A stretch of 64,000 nucleotides of DNA from Pseudomonas hunanensis. GTDB taxonomy: Bacteria; Pseudomonadota; Gammaproteobacteria; Pseudomonadales; Pseudomonadaceae. The notes beneath the pieces were generated by a model. The model was not told where the DNA came from and did no database searches. It was given only the letters and a program-made list of their open reading frames with translations. Of this stretch, positions 28,400-36,853 are shown piece by piece. Every line of letters starts with the position of its first letter. The stretch's first letter is position 1. The position numbers and the translations under genes were made by a program. The stretch is taken from positions 145,215-209,214 of the forward strand of contig NZ_QJRC01000088.1 in NCBI RefSeq assembly GCF_013393325.1. The letters are read 5' to 3'.

Positions 28400-29355
28400 T
28401 GCAGGTTGGCCGGCCAGTCCACCTCGGCCGTGCGCACATAGCCGGCGCCTGGCATGCCAGGTTTAGCCTGTGGCACGACACCTGGGTCGGTCAGGCGGAG
28501 TTTGACCCTGAACACCAGCTTTTGCCGCTCGTCGCGGGTCTCCACCTGTTTGGGCGTGAACTGGGCCTTGGCTGCGACAAAAGCCACTTTGGCCGGCAGG
28601 GCGCGTTCGGGCAGGGCGTCGAGCACGATGCGCGCCTGGTCGCCCACGGTCAGCTGGCCGCTGGTGGAGGCCGGCAGGTACAGGTTCATGTACTGGTCGC
28701 TGGGGTCGATCAGCATCAGCACTCGGCCGCCGGCACCCAGCACCTCACCGGGTTCAGCCAGGCGCAGCTGGATGATGCCGTCGATGGGCGCTCGCAGGCT
28801 GCTGTCGTCGATTTCACTGGTGAGCTGGGCCACCTGGGCTTCGGCGGCGCCGATGGCGGCCTTGATCGCTGCAAGCTGGGCGCGGGCGGCGACTACCGCT
28901 GCGTTGGCCGTGTCGAAGCGCGCCTGCTGTTGATCGAGCAACTGTTGGCTGGCGTACTTGCGCTGGAAGATCTCGCGCACGCGCTTGAGCTCCTGGCTGG
29001 CCAGCAGCAGTTCGCTCTGGCGCAGTTGCACGCTGGCCTGGGCGGCGGCGTAGTTCTCCCGGGCGCGCAGCACTTCGGCTTCGGCCTGGCTGCGTTGGGC
29101 TTCCATGGTGCGGGTGTCGATACGCGCCAGCAGTTGGCTGCGGGTGACCTTGTCACCTTCGTCGACCAGCACTTCGGCCAGGCGGCCTGGGATTTTGCTG
29201 GCGATTTGTACTTCGGTGGCTTCAAGGCGGCCGTTGCCCATGCTCAGGCCTTCGGGCAACTGGTCGTGGAGCGACTTCCAGTACCCCAGCCCGCCAGCTG
29301 CGGCGAGCAGGGCGATTAGCGCGGTGGCGAAAATTCTGGGGGCGTATCGGTTCAT
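28396..29355 (-). CDS. HlyD-family membrane fusion protein (YhiI-like)
   Basis: A 319-residue periplasmic adaptor: an N-terminal membrane anchor (IFATALIALLAAAGGLGYW), a biotinyl-lipoyl-like strand pair (NGRLEATEVQIASKIPGRLAEVLVDEGD), a helical hairpin of about 120 residues rich in Gln/Ala/Glu, and a barrel domain (SLRAPIDGIIQLR). It would link the ABC components encoded just downstream to an outer-membrane channel. First gene of the three-gene exporter operon; no outer-membrane partner gene is adjacent. Confidence 0.9.
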   Translation of the reverse strand: MNRYAPRIFATALIALLAAAGGLGYWKSLHDQLPEGLSMGNGRLEATEVQIASKIPGRLAEVLVDEGDKVTRSQLLARIDTRTMEAQRSQAEAEVLRARENYAAAQASVQLRQSELLLASQELKRVREIFQRKYASQQLLDQQQARFDTANAAVVAARAQLAAIKAAIGAAEAQVAQLTSEIDDSSLRAPIDGIIQLRLAEPGEVLGAGGRVLMLIDPSDQYMNLYLPASTSGQLTVGDQARIVLDALPERALPAKVAFVAAKAQFTPKQVETRDERQKLVFRVKLRLTDPGVVPQAKPGMPGAGYVRTAEVDWPANLQ

Positions 29356-29450
29356 CGTTCTGCATCCTTGCGGTCATGCACAGCACATCATGGCCTGCGG
29401 CCACGGGTGGCGTGTTGATATCGGTCAAACCCTTGACCTTAGCTACACAT

Positions 29451-29900
29451 TTAGCGCAACGCGACAATCACCGCCCATTGTTCGGGCGTTACCGGCATTA
29501 CCGACAGGCGGCTGCCTTTTTGCACCAGTGGCAACTCGGCCAGGCCGGCCTGCTGTTTCAGCCAGCCCAGTTCCAGCACCCGTGGCAGGGTTTGCACATG
29601 GGCTACATCCACCGCGCTCCACGGGTTTTTGTCGGCGGTGGCCTTGGCATCGTAATAGTGGCTTTGCGGGTCCAGCGCGGTCGGGTCCGGGTAGGCCGCG
29701 CGGGTAATTCTGGCAATGCCGGCGATGCCCGGCTGCGGGCAACTGGAGTGATAGAAGAAAAACTCGTCACCCTCGCTCATGGCCCGCAGAAAATTACGCG
29801 CCTGATAGTTGCGCACGCCGTCCCAGCGCGCTTCGCCCAGGCGGCCAAGGGCTTCGATGGAAAGCTCGTCGGGCTCGGATTTCATCAGCCAGTAGGCCAT
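29451..29900 (-). CDS. EVE-domain protein
   Basis: A 149-residue single EVE domain (PUA-like fold): MAYWLMKSEPDELSIEAL, WDGVRNYQARNFLR, DEFFFYHSSC with the binding aromatic residues, and ALVIVALR-type final strand. EVE domains recognise modified bases in DNA or RNA; the specific ligand is not known for this stand-alone type. It lies upstream of the exporter operon on the same strand but 95 bases away, so probably separate. Confidence 0.88.
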   Translation of the reverse strand: MAYWLMKSEPDELSIEALGRLGEARWDGVRNYQARNFLRAMSEGDEFFFYHSSCPQPGIAGIARITRAAYPDPTALDPQSHYYDAKATADKNPWSAVDVAHVQTLPRVLELGWLKQQAGLAELPLVQKGSRLSVMPVTPEQWAVIVALR

Positions 29901-30079
29901 GGATGCTGCTCCTGAAAAGGTTTGAAATAACCTGTTGCACGAAACCGACAGCCGGTTGGCGTCAAGGTTTGCGTGTGGACGCAGGTTGTCGGAAAATGCG
30001 CCCCGTTTAAAGCGCTATGCGCCGGCGGTGCCCAGAAAACCGCCGAGCACTGAACAGTTTGCCTGGGGGGCAATCTTCG

Positions 30080-30232
30080 ATGAATCAACGTAAAAAGCCG
30101 GATCTGCTGTGGATCCTGGTGTTCATTTTTGGCCTGGGTGTGGTCACGACCGGTTATGCGCAAGGGTTCTGGGAGCGCAAGCTGGACAACGCCTATCAGA
30201 TGCCGGTCGACGCCGGCCAGCCGCAACGTTGA
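30080..30232 (+). CDS. 50-residue membrane protein, unrecognised
   Basis: Starts at the ATG preceded by ggggg. The product has a charged N terminus (NQRKKPD), one strong hydrophobic helix (LLWILVFIFGLGVVTTGYA) and a polar tail (QGFWERKLDNAYQMPVD). Codon use is typical of the region, and the frame is placed in an otherwise empty divergent gap, so it is probably real. I do not recognise a family; a single-pass inner-membrane protein or an uncleaved signal is likely. Confidence 0.6.
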   Translation: MNQRKKPDLLWILVFIFGLGVVTTGYAQGFWERKLDNAYQMPVDAGQPQR

Positions 30233-30250
30233 TGCCCCCGCTGGCGCCGC

Positions 30251-30859
30251 TCAACGCGGCGCCAGGTACCAGCCACGGTCCGAGACCGTGCCCTGCAGCG
30301 GTACATCCCAGCTGGCCTGCGCCAGCCGCTCGACCTTCTGGCATTCATGCGCCAGCCCCAACAGCAACGGTTTTTTCCAGGTCTGCCGACGCGCCTGGTA
30401 GGCCAGGCTGCGATCATAAAAGCCACCGCCCATGCCCAGGCGCCCGCCCACTTCATCAAAACCGACCAGCGGCAGCAGGATCAGGTCCAGCGCCCAGATC
30501 GGCCGTTGGCGTTTGCGGTCAGTGACCGGCTCGGGAATACGGAAGCGGTTGGGCTTGAGCTTTTCACCCTGCTCGAAGCGCTGGAACACCATGCGCGTGC
30601 GCGGCCAGGCGTGCAACACCGGCAGGTAGGTGCGCTTGCCGCGACGCTGGGCTTCGCGCAGCAGTAGGCAGGGGTCGATTTCGCTGTCGTTGGGCAGGTA
30701 CAAGGCAATGTGGCGTGCGCGGCGGAACAAGGGGTGTTGCGCCAGCTGGCGGTACAGGCCGAGGGTGGCCTGGCGTTGCTGGGCAGGGGTAAGGGCGCGG
30801 CGGGCATTGCGAAGCAGACGACGGAGCTGGGGACGGGTGAGCGGCGCAGTGTCGGTCAT
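30251..30859 (-). CDS. ygfA: 5-formyltetrahydrofolate cyclo-ligase
   Basis: Converts 5-formyl-THF to 5,10-methenyl-THF with ATP. The 202-residue product has the N-terminal RRLLRNARRALTP, the polyphosphate-proximal LYLPNDSEIDP and the signature GGRLGMGGGFYDRSL. The start at 30859 follows the family; a longer frame would run into the 6S RNA. It is immediately downstream of the 6S RNA on the same strand, the conserved ssrS-ygfA arrangement, and is probably co-transcribed by read-through. Confidence 0.94.
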   Translation of the reverse strand: MTDTAPLTRPQLRRLLRNARRALTPAQQRQATLGLYRQLAQHPLFRRARHIALYLPNDSEIDPCLLLREAQRRGKRTYLPVLHAWPRTRMVFQRFEQGEKLKPNRFRIPEPVTDRKRQRPIWALDLILLPLVGFDEVGGRLGMGGGFYDRSLAYQARRQTWKKPLLLGLAHECQKVERLAQASWDVPLQGTVSDRGWYLAPR

Positions 30860-30914
30860 GGCACGAGCTATCCCAGGTGTGCTGGCCAACCTCTGGGCGG
30901 TCGGCCAAAACGAA

Positions 30915-30936
30915 TTGCCCGCCGGGGGGCGGGCAA
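30915..30936 (-). terminator. Hairpin between 6S RNA and ygfA
   Basis: A perfect 9-bp stem (ttgcccgcc / ggcgggcaa) with a 4-base loop; on the minus strand it is followed by TTCGTTTTGG. It can act as a partial terminator after 6S RNA, letting some transcripts continue into ygfA. Confidence 0.55.
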
Positions 30937-30943
30937 GAGAATT

Positions 30944-31123
30944 CAGGCTCCCCGATAAGACCGCTATCGGTGTAGCCCTTGAACCCGAAAGTTCAAGGTG
31001 GAGATTGCAGGGGGCGTTAAGGCTTTCCGTCGGGCGGACATGCACACCGGCCCCAGCGTGCAACCCCCGTGGTTGTGCGTATCGGCTCAGGGACATAACC
31101 GACTGGCGCATCCCCCAGGGAGT
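30944..31123 (-). ncRNA. ssrS: 6S RNA
   Basis: Position between zapA and ygfA and sequence both fit 6S RNA, which mimics an open promoter and binds sigma-70 RNA polymerase in stationary phase. On the minus strand the 5' part contains CCCTGGGGGATGCGCC and TCCCTGAGCCGATA, and the 3' part ends near TATCGGGGAGCC; 5' CTCCC pairs with 3' GGGAG to close the long stem. A -10 box TATACT (31130-31135 complement) sits 7 bases before the proposed start. Ends are accurate to a few bases only. Confidence 0.9.
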
Positions 31124-31141
31124 GGCGCCAGTATACCAATC

Positions 31142-31462
31142 TCAGCCGATTTTGGTATCCGTGTCGTCGGACAAAGCCTTGTCTACCCGATCCAGCAGGT
31201 CGCGCACCTGTTCGCGGTTGGTGCCGGTGACCGGCGCGTCGTTGCGATCTTCCTGGCGGTGCAGCATTTCGTGGGTAATGTTCAACGCCGCCATTACCGC
31301 GATGCGGTCGGCACCGATCACCTTGCCGCTGCTACGGATCTCGCGCATCTTGCCGTCCAGGTAGCGCGCGGCGCTGACCAGGTTGTTGCGCTCTTCCGGC
31401 GGGCAGATGATCGAGTACTCCTTGTCGAGGATCTGCACGGTGACGCTATTGCTTGAACTCAT
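31142..31462 (-). CDS. zapA: Cell division protein ZapA
   Basis: A 106-residue FtsZ-ring-associated protein. N-terminal globular part with VTVQILDKEYSIICPPEERNNLVSAARYLDGKMREIR and DRIAVMAALNITHE, then a C-terminal coiled coil (REQVRDLLDRVDKAL). It crosslinks FtsZ filaments at the division site. The start at 31462 overlaps the stop of the upstream small gene as ATGA. The 6S RNA promoter lies against its 3' end. Confidence 0.94.
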   Translation of the reverse strand: MSSSNSVTVQILDKEYSIICPPEERNNLVSAARYLDGKMREIRSSGKVIGADRIAVMAALNITHEMLHRQEDRNDAPVTGTNREQVRDLLDRVDKALSDDTDTKIG

Positions 31463-31677
31463 GAGTCTTGCTCCAGAGCCTTGAGGCGTAAAATCATCGA
31501 CTCGACTTTGCGCTTGGCGATCTCGTTTTTTTCGATGAGGTGGGCGCGCTCTTCGCGCCAGGATTTTTCCTGCGCTAATAGGAGTGCATTTTGCCGTTTT
31601 AGTTGCTCGACGCGTTCGATCAGCAACTCGAATCGGCTCATCAGTGCCTGCAGGTCGTTCTCTTGCGTGGGTTGCAC
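31459..31677 (-). CDS. TIGR02449-type coiled-coil protein (ZapB-like)
   Basis: A 72-residue protein that is coiled coil almost throughout (ALMSRFELLIERVEQLKRQNALLLAQEKSWREERAHL). It belongs to a small family always upstream of zapA, and by size and shape it resembles ZapB, the ZapA partner that extends the division scaffold. That functional link is inference from position and shape. It is coupled to zapA by ATGA overlap. Confidence 0.85.
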   Translation of the reverse strand: MQPTQENDLQALMSRFELLIERVEQLKRQNALLLAQEKSWREERAHLIEKNEIAKRKVESMILRLKALEQDS

Positions 31678-31822
31678 TCGATTCGCTCCGTCGTTGAGTC
31701 ACCTGGCGATGATGCCTCTCCCTGGGCGGCAACGGCCAGTGCCGATGGTCTTGGCGCGCCTGCCGGTGCTAGGATACAAGGTCTCCATTCTAGTCATTGC
31801 GCCGTCTGGCGCCTAGCTGCCC

Positions 31823-32377
31823 ATGCCCAATACTCAATCGCCCTACATCGCCTTCGCCATGCTGCTTTCCAGTAATGGCCACCCTGTCACCCCTGCCGAA
31901 CTGCACGGCCTGCTGATCGGCCGCAGCTGTGCCGGCGCCGGCTTCGATGCCGATGCCTGGCTGGCCGATGCCGCCCAACTGCTGGAAACCGAGCCGGGTG
32001 ACACCGTGCGCAACGCCCTGATCGGCCTGCAGGAAATGGTCAAGGGCGAGCTGACCAGCGACGACATGGCCATCGTCCTGCTGCTGCCTTCCGACGACGC
32101 TGCCCTGAGCGACCGCGCCACCGCGCTGGGCCAGTGGTGCCAAGGCTTCATTACCGGTTTCGGCCTGAATGCCGGTGGCAAGGACCTGTCCGACGAGGCC
32201 AAGGATGTGCTGCAGGACCTGGTGGCCATTTCCCAGGTACAAGAAGCCCTCGAAGAGTCCGAAGACGGCGAGAGCGACTACATGGAAGTCATGGAGTACC
32301 TGCGCGTGGCACCTCTGTTGCTGTTCTCCGAGCTGGCCAAGCCGGCCGCACCCGCGCCCAAGCCATCGCTGCACTGA
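31823..32377 (+). CDS. ygfB: YgfB/UPF0149 family protein
   Basis: A 184-residue mostly helical protein of the YecA/YgfB family: [57 protein letters not shown] and [13 protein letters not shown]. The C-terminal SEC-C zinc motif of YecA is absent. In P. aeruginosa YgfB modulates AmpR/AlpA-dependent gene expression. First gene of a probable operon with pepP, ubiH, a DUF4442 gene and ubiI; divergent from the zapA unit. Confidence 0.9.
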   Translation: MPNTQSPYIAFAMLLSSNGHPVTPAELHGLLIGRSCAGAGFDADAWLADAAQLLETEPGDTVRNALIGLQEMVKGELTSDDMAIVLLLPSDDAALSDRATALGQWCQGFITGFGLNAGGKDLSDEAKDVLQDLVAISQVQEALEESEDGESDYMEVMEYLRVAPLLLFSELAKPAAPAPKPSLH

Positions 32378-32398
32378 TCAACCGGGGGAAGTCTGCCC

Positions 32399-33733
32399 AT
32401 GAGCCACATACCCAAGGCCGAGTATGCCCGTCGGCGCAAGGCGCTGATGGCGCAGATGGTCCCCAACAGCATCGCCATTCTGCCCGCCGCTGCGGTTGCC
32501 ATCCGCAACCGTGACGTCGAGCACGTGTACCGCCAGGACAGCGACTTCCAGTACCTCAGCGGCTTCCCGGAGCCTGAGGCGGTGATTGCGCTGATACCGG
32601 GGCGCGAGCATGGCGAATATGTACTGTTCTGCCGTGAACGCAACCCCGAGCGCGAGCTGTGGGACGGCCTGCGGGCCGGCCAGGAAGGCGCGGTGGGCGA
32701 TTTCGGCGCCGACGATGCCTTCCCCATTACCGACATCGATGAGATCTTGCCGGGCCTGATCGAAGGCCGTGAGCGGGTCTACAGCGCCATGGGCAGCAAC
32801 CCCGAATTCGACCGCCGGCTGATGGACTGGATCAACGTGATCCGCTCCAAGGCACGCCTGGGCGCCCAGCCACCGAACGAGTTCGTTGCGCTGGATCATC
32901 TGCTGCACGACATGCGCCTGTATAAATCGGCGGCGGAAGTGAAGGTGATGCGCGCGGCCGCAGACATTTCGGCGCGGGCCCATGTGCGGGCCATGCAGGC
33001 CTGCCGGGCCGGGCTGCACGAATACAGCCTGGAAGCCGAGCTGGACTACGAATTCCGCAAGGGCGGGGCGAAGATGCCGGCCTACGGCTCAATCGTCGCG
33101 GCCGGGCGCAATGGCTGCATCCTGCACTATCAGCAGAACGACGCGCCGCTCAAGGATGGCGACCTGGTGCTGATCGACGCTGGCTGCGAAATCGACTGCT
33201 ACGCCAGCGACATCACCCGCACCTTCCCGGTCAGCGGGCGCTTTTCGCCCGAGCAGAAGGCCATCTACGAGCTGGTGCTCAAGGCCCAGGCGGCGGCGTT
33301 TACCGAAATCGCCCCCGGCAAACACTGGAACCACGCCCATGAGGCGACCGTACGGGTGATCACCGCTGGCCTGGTGGAGCTGGGCTTGCTGGAAGGGGAT
33401 GTGCAGGCGCTGATCGACAGCGAGGCCTATCGCGCCTTCTACATGCACCGCGCCGGGCACTGGTTGGGCATGGATGTGCACGACGTGGGCGACTACAAGG
33501 TGGGCGGCGAATGGCGGGTGCTGGAACCCGGCATGGCGCTGACCGTGGAGCCGGGGATCTACATTGGCGCCGACAATCAGGCCGTGGCCAAGAAGTGGCG
33601 CGGCATTGGGGTAAGGATCGAGGACGACGTGGTGGTGACCAGGCAAGGTTGTGAAATCCTGACTTCGGGCGTGCCGCGCACGGTTGCCGAGATCGAGGCG
33701 CTGATGCAGGCCGCCCGCAAGGACGCGGCATGA
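32399..33733 (+). CDS. pepP: Xaa-Pro aminopeptidase PepP
   Basis: A 444-residue dinuclear-metal peptidase that removes an N-terminal residue before proline. An N-terminal domain (about 1-170) precedes the pita-bread catalytic domain with ligands in LIDAGCEID, SDITRTF, the HRAGHWLGMDVHD histidine, VEPGIY and RIEDDVV. Length matches E. coli PepP (441). It is 21 bases after ygfB and its stop overlaps ubiH (ATGA). The ygfB-pepP-ubiH-ubiI order is conserved with E. coli. Confidence 0.96.
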   Translation: MSHIPKAEYARRRKALMAQMVPNSIAILPAAAVAIRNRDVEHVYRQDSDFQYLSGFPEPEAVIALIPGREHGEYVLFCRERNPERELWDGLRAGQEGAVGDFGADDAFPITDIDEILPGLIEGRERVYSAMGSNPEFDRRLMDWINVIRSKARLGAQPPNEFVALDHLLHDMRLYKSAAEVKVMRAAADISARAHVRAMQACRAGLHEYSLEAELDYEFRKGGAKMPAYGSIVAAGRNGCILHYQQNDAPLKDGDLVLIDAGCEIDCYASDITRTFPVSGRFSPEQKAIYELVLKAQAAAFTEIAPGKHWNHAHEATVRVITAGLVELGLLEGDVQALIDSEAYRAFYMHRAGHWLGMDVHDVGDYKVGGEWRVLEPGMALTVEPGIYIGADNQAVAKKWRGIGVRIEDDVVVTRQGCEILTSGVPRTVAEIEALMQAARKDAA

Positions 33734-34929
33734 ACCGGGTAAACCTGGCGATCATCGGTGGTGGCCTGGTGGGTGCAAGCCTGGCCTTGGCGCTGCAGGC
33801 AGGGGCCAAGGCGCGTGGCTGGAAGATCCTGCTGATCGAGCCGTTCGCTCCCGGCGACAGCTTTCAGCCCAGCTACGATGCGCGCTCGTCGGCGTTGTCA
33901 TTCGGCACCCAGCAGATCTATCAACAACTTGGCCTGTGGCAAGCCATCGGCCGCCGCGCCGAGCCGATCCGGCAGATTCACGTATCCGACCGTGGCCGCT
34001 TTGGCGCCACCCGCCTGGATGCCCTGGAAGAGGGAGTCCCGGCGCTGGGTTACGTGGTGGAGAACGCCTGGCTCGGGCAGTGCCTGTGGCAAGGGCTGGA
34101 CAGCGAGGTGGTGAGCTGGCGCTGCCCGGCGGAAGTGACCGCGATGCAGGCCATCGAAGGCGGTTACCGCCTGCGGCTCAACGATGACACCCAACTGGAA
34201 TGCGACCTGGCGGTACTGGCCGACGGTGGCCGCTCCGGCCTGCGCGAGCAGCTGGGTATCCATGTGCGCCACACGCCTTACCAGCAGAGTGCGTTGATCG
34301 CCAACATCACCCCGGGTGAAGCCCACGGTGGCCAGGCTTTCGAGCGCTTCACCGAAGAGGGCCCCATGGCCCTGCTGCCGCTGCCGGAAAACCGCTGCGC
34401 ATTGGTGTGGACCCGTCAGGGCATGGATGCACGGCGTCTGGCTGACATCGACGAGCGCAGCTTCCTGCGCGAGCTGCAGGGAGTGTTCGGCTATCGCCTG
34501 GGCGCGCTGCGCCAGGTGGGCGCACGGCACCTCTACCCGCTGTCGTTGATCGAGGCCCAGGAGCAGGTGCGGCCGCACCTGGTGGTGCTGGGCAACGCAG
34601 CGCACAGCCTGCACCCCATCGCCGGCCAAGGCTTCAACCTGTCGCTGCGTGACGTGCAGTCGCTGGCCGAAGCGTTGCTGGCCGGCCCGCAGCAGCCTGG
34701 CGACCTGACCACGCTGCAGGCCTATCACCAGCGCCAGCGCCTGGACCAGGCCATGACAATTGGCTTCTCCGACCAGGTCACCCGCCTGTTCGGCAGCAAC
34801 CAGCCGCTGCTGGCCGCCGGGCGCAACCTTGGCCTGCTCGGGCTCGACCTGTTGCCACCGGCAAAAAGCTGGTTCGCCCGCCAGGCCATGGGCCTGGGCA
34901 CCCGCCCTGATTCGCGGGGCCAGGCATGA
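33730..34929 (+). CDS. ubiH: 2-octaprenyl-6-methoxyphenol hydroxylase UbiH
   Basis: A 399-residue FAD monooxygenase of ubiquinone synthesis. Motifs: N-terminal dinucleotide fold IIGGGLVGASLA, the middle DG motif LADGGRSGLREQL, and the C-terminal GNAAHSLHPIAGQGFNLSLRD typical of UbiH/F/I. Assigned UbiH, rather than its paralogue, because it directly follows pepP; the two hydroxylases in this operon share the fold and are told apart mainly by order. Overlaps both neighbours by ATGA. Confidence 0.9.
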   Translation: MNRVNLAIIGGGLVGASLALALQAGAKARGWKILLIEPFAPGDSFQPSYDARSSALSFGTQQIYQQLGLWQAIGRRAEPIRQIHVSDRGRFGATRLDALEEGVPALGYVVENAWLGQCLWQGLDSEVVSWRCPAEVTAMQAIEGGYRLRLNDDTQLECDLAVLADGGRSGLREQLGIHVRHTPYQQSALIANITPGEAHGGQAFERFTEEGPMALLPLPENRCALVWTRQGMDARRLADIDERSFLRELQGVFGYRLGALRQVGARHLYPLSLIEAQEQVRPHLVVLGNAAHSLHPIAGQGFNLSLRDVQSLAEALLAGPQQPGDLTTLQAYHQRQRLDQAMTIGFSDQVTRLFGSNQPLLAAGRNLGLLGLDLLPPAKSWFARQAMGLGTRPDSRGQA

Positions 34930-35408
34930 GCAACCCGCGTAAACTGGCACGTCGGGCGCGCATGCTGCGCTGGCTGCTGAACCTTTACCCACCGTACCTG
35001 GGCGCCGGTATCCGTGTGCAGCACATCAGCCCGGACCTGCGCAGCGTCAAGGTGGCGATGAAACTGACGCGCTGGAACCGCAATTACGTCGGTACCCAGT
35101 TCGGTGGCAGCCTGTATGCCATGGTCGACCCGTTCTACATGCTGTTGTTGATCGAGCAGCTGGGGCGCGACTACATCGTCTGGGACAAGGCCGCCAGCAT
35201 CGATTTCATCTCGCCGGGCAAAGGCCCGGTGTATGCCGAATTCCACGTCGATGATGCGCTGCTGGCCGACATCCGCCAGCAGACCGCCACCGGCAAGAAG
35301 TGCCTGCCGCGTTTGCAGGTCGATATCCGCGATGGTGCCGGCGAGCTGGTGGCGCGGGTCGATAAAACCCTATACGTGCGGCTCAAGCCGCAAGCGAGGC
35401 AGGCGTAA
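34926..35408 (+). CDS. DUF4442 hotdog-fold thioesterase-like protein
   Basis: A 160-residue protein of the DUF4442 (PaaI/YiiD-like hotdog) family: N-terminal basic helix (RKLARRARMLRWLLNLYPPYLGAGIRV), then VAMKLTRWNRNYVGTQFGGSLYAMVDPFYMLLL, the hotdog helix, and GPVYAEFHVDD. Such proteins are presumed acyl-CoA thioesterases. Its insertion between ubiH and ubiI, with ATGA overlap to ubiH, suggests a link to quinone or lipid metabolism, but the substrate is unknown. Confidence 0.85.
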   Translation: MSNPRKLARRARMLRWLLNLYPPYLGAGIRVQHISPDLRSVKVAMKLTRWNRNYVGTQFGGSLYAMVDPFYMLLLIEQLGRDYIVWDKAASIDFISPGKGPVYAEFHVDDALLADIRQQTATGKKCLPRLQVDIRDGAGELVARVDKTLYVRLKPQARQA

Positions 35409-35411
35409 GGC

Positions 35412-36635
35412 ATGGAAATGCGCGCAGATCTGTTGATTGTCGGTGCCGGTATGGTCGGCAGCGCCCTGGCCCTGGCGTTGCGCCACAGTGGCCTGCAAAT
35501 CCTGTTGGTCGATGGTGGCCCGCTGACGGTCAAACCCTTCGACGCCCAGGCCCCGTTCGAGCCGCGTGTCAGCGCGCTGTCGGCGGCCAGCCAGCGCATC
35601 CTCGAGCGCCTTGGCGCCTGGGAAGGCATTGCCCAGCGGCGTGCCACGCCGTACACCGACATGCAGGTGTGGGATGGCAGTGGAACCGGGCAGATTCACT
35701 TCTCGGCGGCCAGCGTGCATGCCCAGGTGCTCGGCCATATCGTCGAGAACCGGGTGGTGCAGGATGGCCTGCTGGAGCGCCTGCATGACAGCGACATCGG
35801 CCTGCTGGCCAATGCGCGGCTGGAACAATTGCGCCGCTCTGGCGATGAGTGGCTGCTGACCCTGGCCGATGGCCGGCAACTGCGTGCACCGCTGGTGATC
35901 GCCGCCGACGGAGCAAACTCGGCGGTGCGGCGCCTGGCCGGCTGCGAAACCCGCGAGTGGGATTATCTGCACCATGCCATCGTCACCAGTGTGCGCTGCA
36001 GTGCCGGGCACCAGAGTACGGCCTGGCAGCGCTTCACCGATGAGGGGCCGCTGGCTTTCCTGCCGTTGGTCCGCGATGGCCAGCAGGATTGGTGCTCGAT
36101 TGTGTGGTCGACTACCCCGGAACATGCCGAGCAGTTGATGGCGCTGGATGAAGCGGCCTTCCTGCAGGCCCTGGAACGTGCCTTCGAGGGGCGCCTGGGC
36201 CATGTGCTGCAGGCCGACCCTCGGGTGTGCGTGCCGCTGCGCCAGCGCCACGCCAAGCGTTATGTGGATGAGGGCCTGGCGTTGATCGGCGATGCTGCGC
36301 ACACCATCCACCCGCTCGCGGGGCAGGGTGTGAACCTGGGCTTCCTGGATGCCGCGGTGCTGGCCGAGGTGCTGGTCAATGCCTGCGAGCGTGGCGAGCG
36401 GTTGGCGGATGTGAAGGTGTTGAGCCGTTACGAACGGCGGCGCATGCCGCACAACCTGGCGTTGATGGCGGCCATGGAAGGGTTCGAACGGTTGTTCCAG
36501 GCTGATCCGCTGCCGTTGCGCTGGTTGCGAAATAGTGGGTTGAAACTGGTGGAGAAGATGCCGGAGGCCAAGGCGGTGTTTGTGCGCCAGGCGCTGGGTT
36601 TGAGTGGGGACCTGCCGGATTTGGCCAAGGCTTGA
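35412..36635 (+). CDS. ubiI: Ubiquinone-biosynthesis hydroxylase UbiI (VisC family)
   Basis: A 407-residue FAD monooxygenase with VGAGMVGSALALALR, AADGANSAVRRLAG and GDAAHTIHPLAGQGVNLGFLDA. It belongs with UbiI/VisC, which performs the C5 hydroxylation of the ubiquinone ring; a UbiF-type role cannot be excluded from sequence alone. The gene starts three bases after the DUF4442 gene and ends the operon, before a REP pair. Confidence 0.88.
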   Translation: MEMRADLLIVGAGMVGSALALALRHSGLQILLVDGGPLTVKPFDAQAPFEPRVSALSAASQRILERLGAWEGIAQRRATPYTDMQVWDGSGTGQIHFSAASVHAQVLGHIVENRVVQDGLLERLHDSDIGLLANARLEQLRRSGDEWLLTLADGRQLRAPLVIAADGANSAVRRLAGCETREWDYLHHAIVTSVRCSAGHQSTAWQRFTDEGPLAFLPLVRDGQQDWCSIVWSTTPEHAEQLMALDEAAFLQALERAFEGRLGHVLQADPRVCVPLRQRHAKRYVDEGLALIGDAAHTIHPLAGQGVNLGFLDAAVLAEVLVNACERGERLADVKVLSRYERRRMPHNLALMAAMEGFERLFQADPLPLRWLRNSGLKLVEKMPEAKAVFVRQALGLSGDLPDLAKA

Positions 36636-36659
36636 GATTGCTGGGGCCGCTTTGCGGCC

Positions 36660-36760
36660 CATCGCGACACAAGGCCGCTCCTACAGGGATATCACAAGGC
36701 CAGAGGTCACTCGGGCCCTGTAGGAGCGGCCTTGCGTCGCGATGGGCTGCGCAGCAGCCC
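36660..36760. repeat. Paired inverted REP element plus hairpin
   Basis: Arms 36660-36685 and 36719-36744 are inverted copies of the 26-base unit seen at 7201, with a single mismatch. A hairpin gggctgc/gcagccc (36744-36760) follows directly. It lies between ubiI and the iron transporter gene. Confidence 0.85.
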
Positions 36761-36853
36761 CCTCTGCAACATCCGGTAACGGCTAGGTAGATGAGCCAGA
36801 AAATGGGATTCACTACCATTTGCACCTCTCAAACGATCCGAGGAGTGCTTCAC

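Noticed and set aside
36801..36821. Fur box before the iron-binding protein gene
   Set aside because: The aaatgg/ccattt inverted repeat has the wrong core and spacing compared with the 19-bp Fur consensus.
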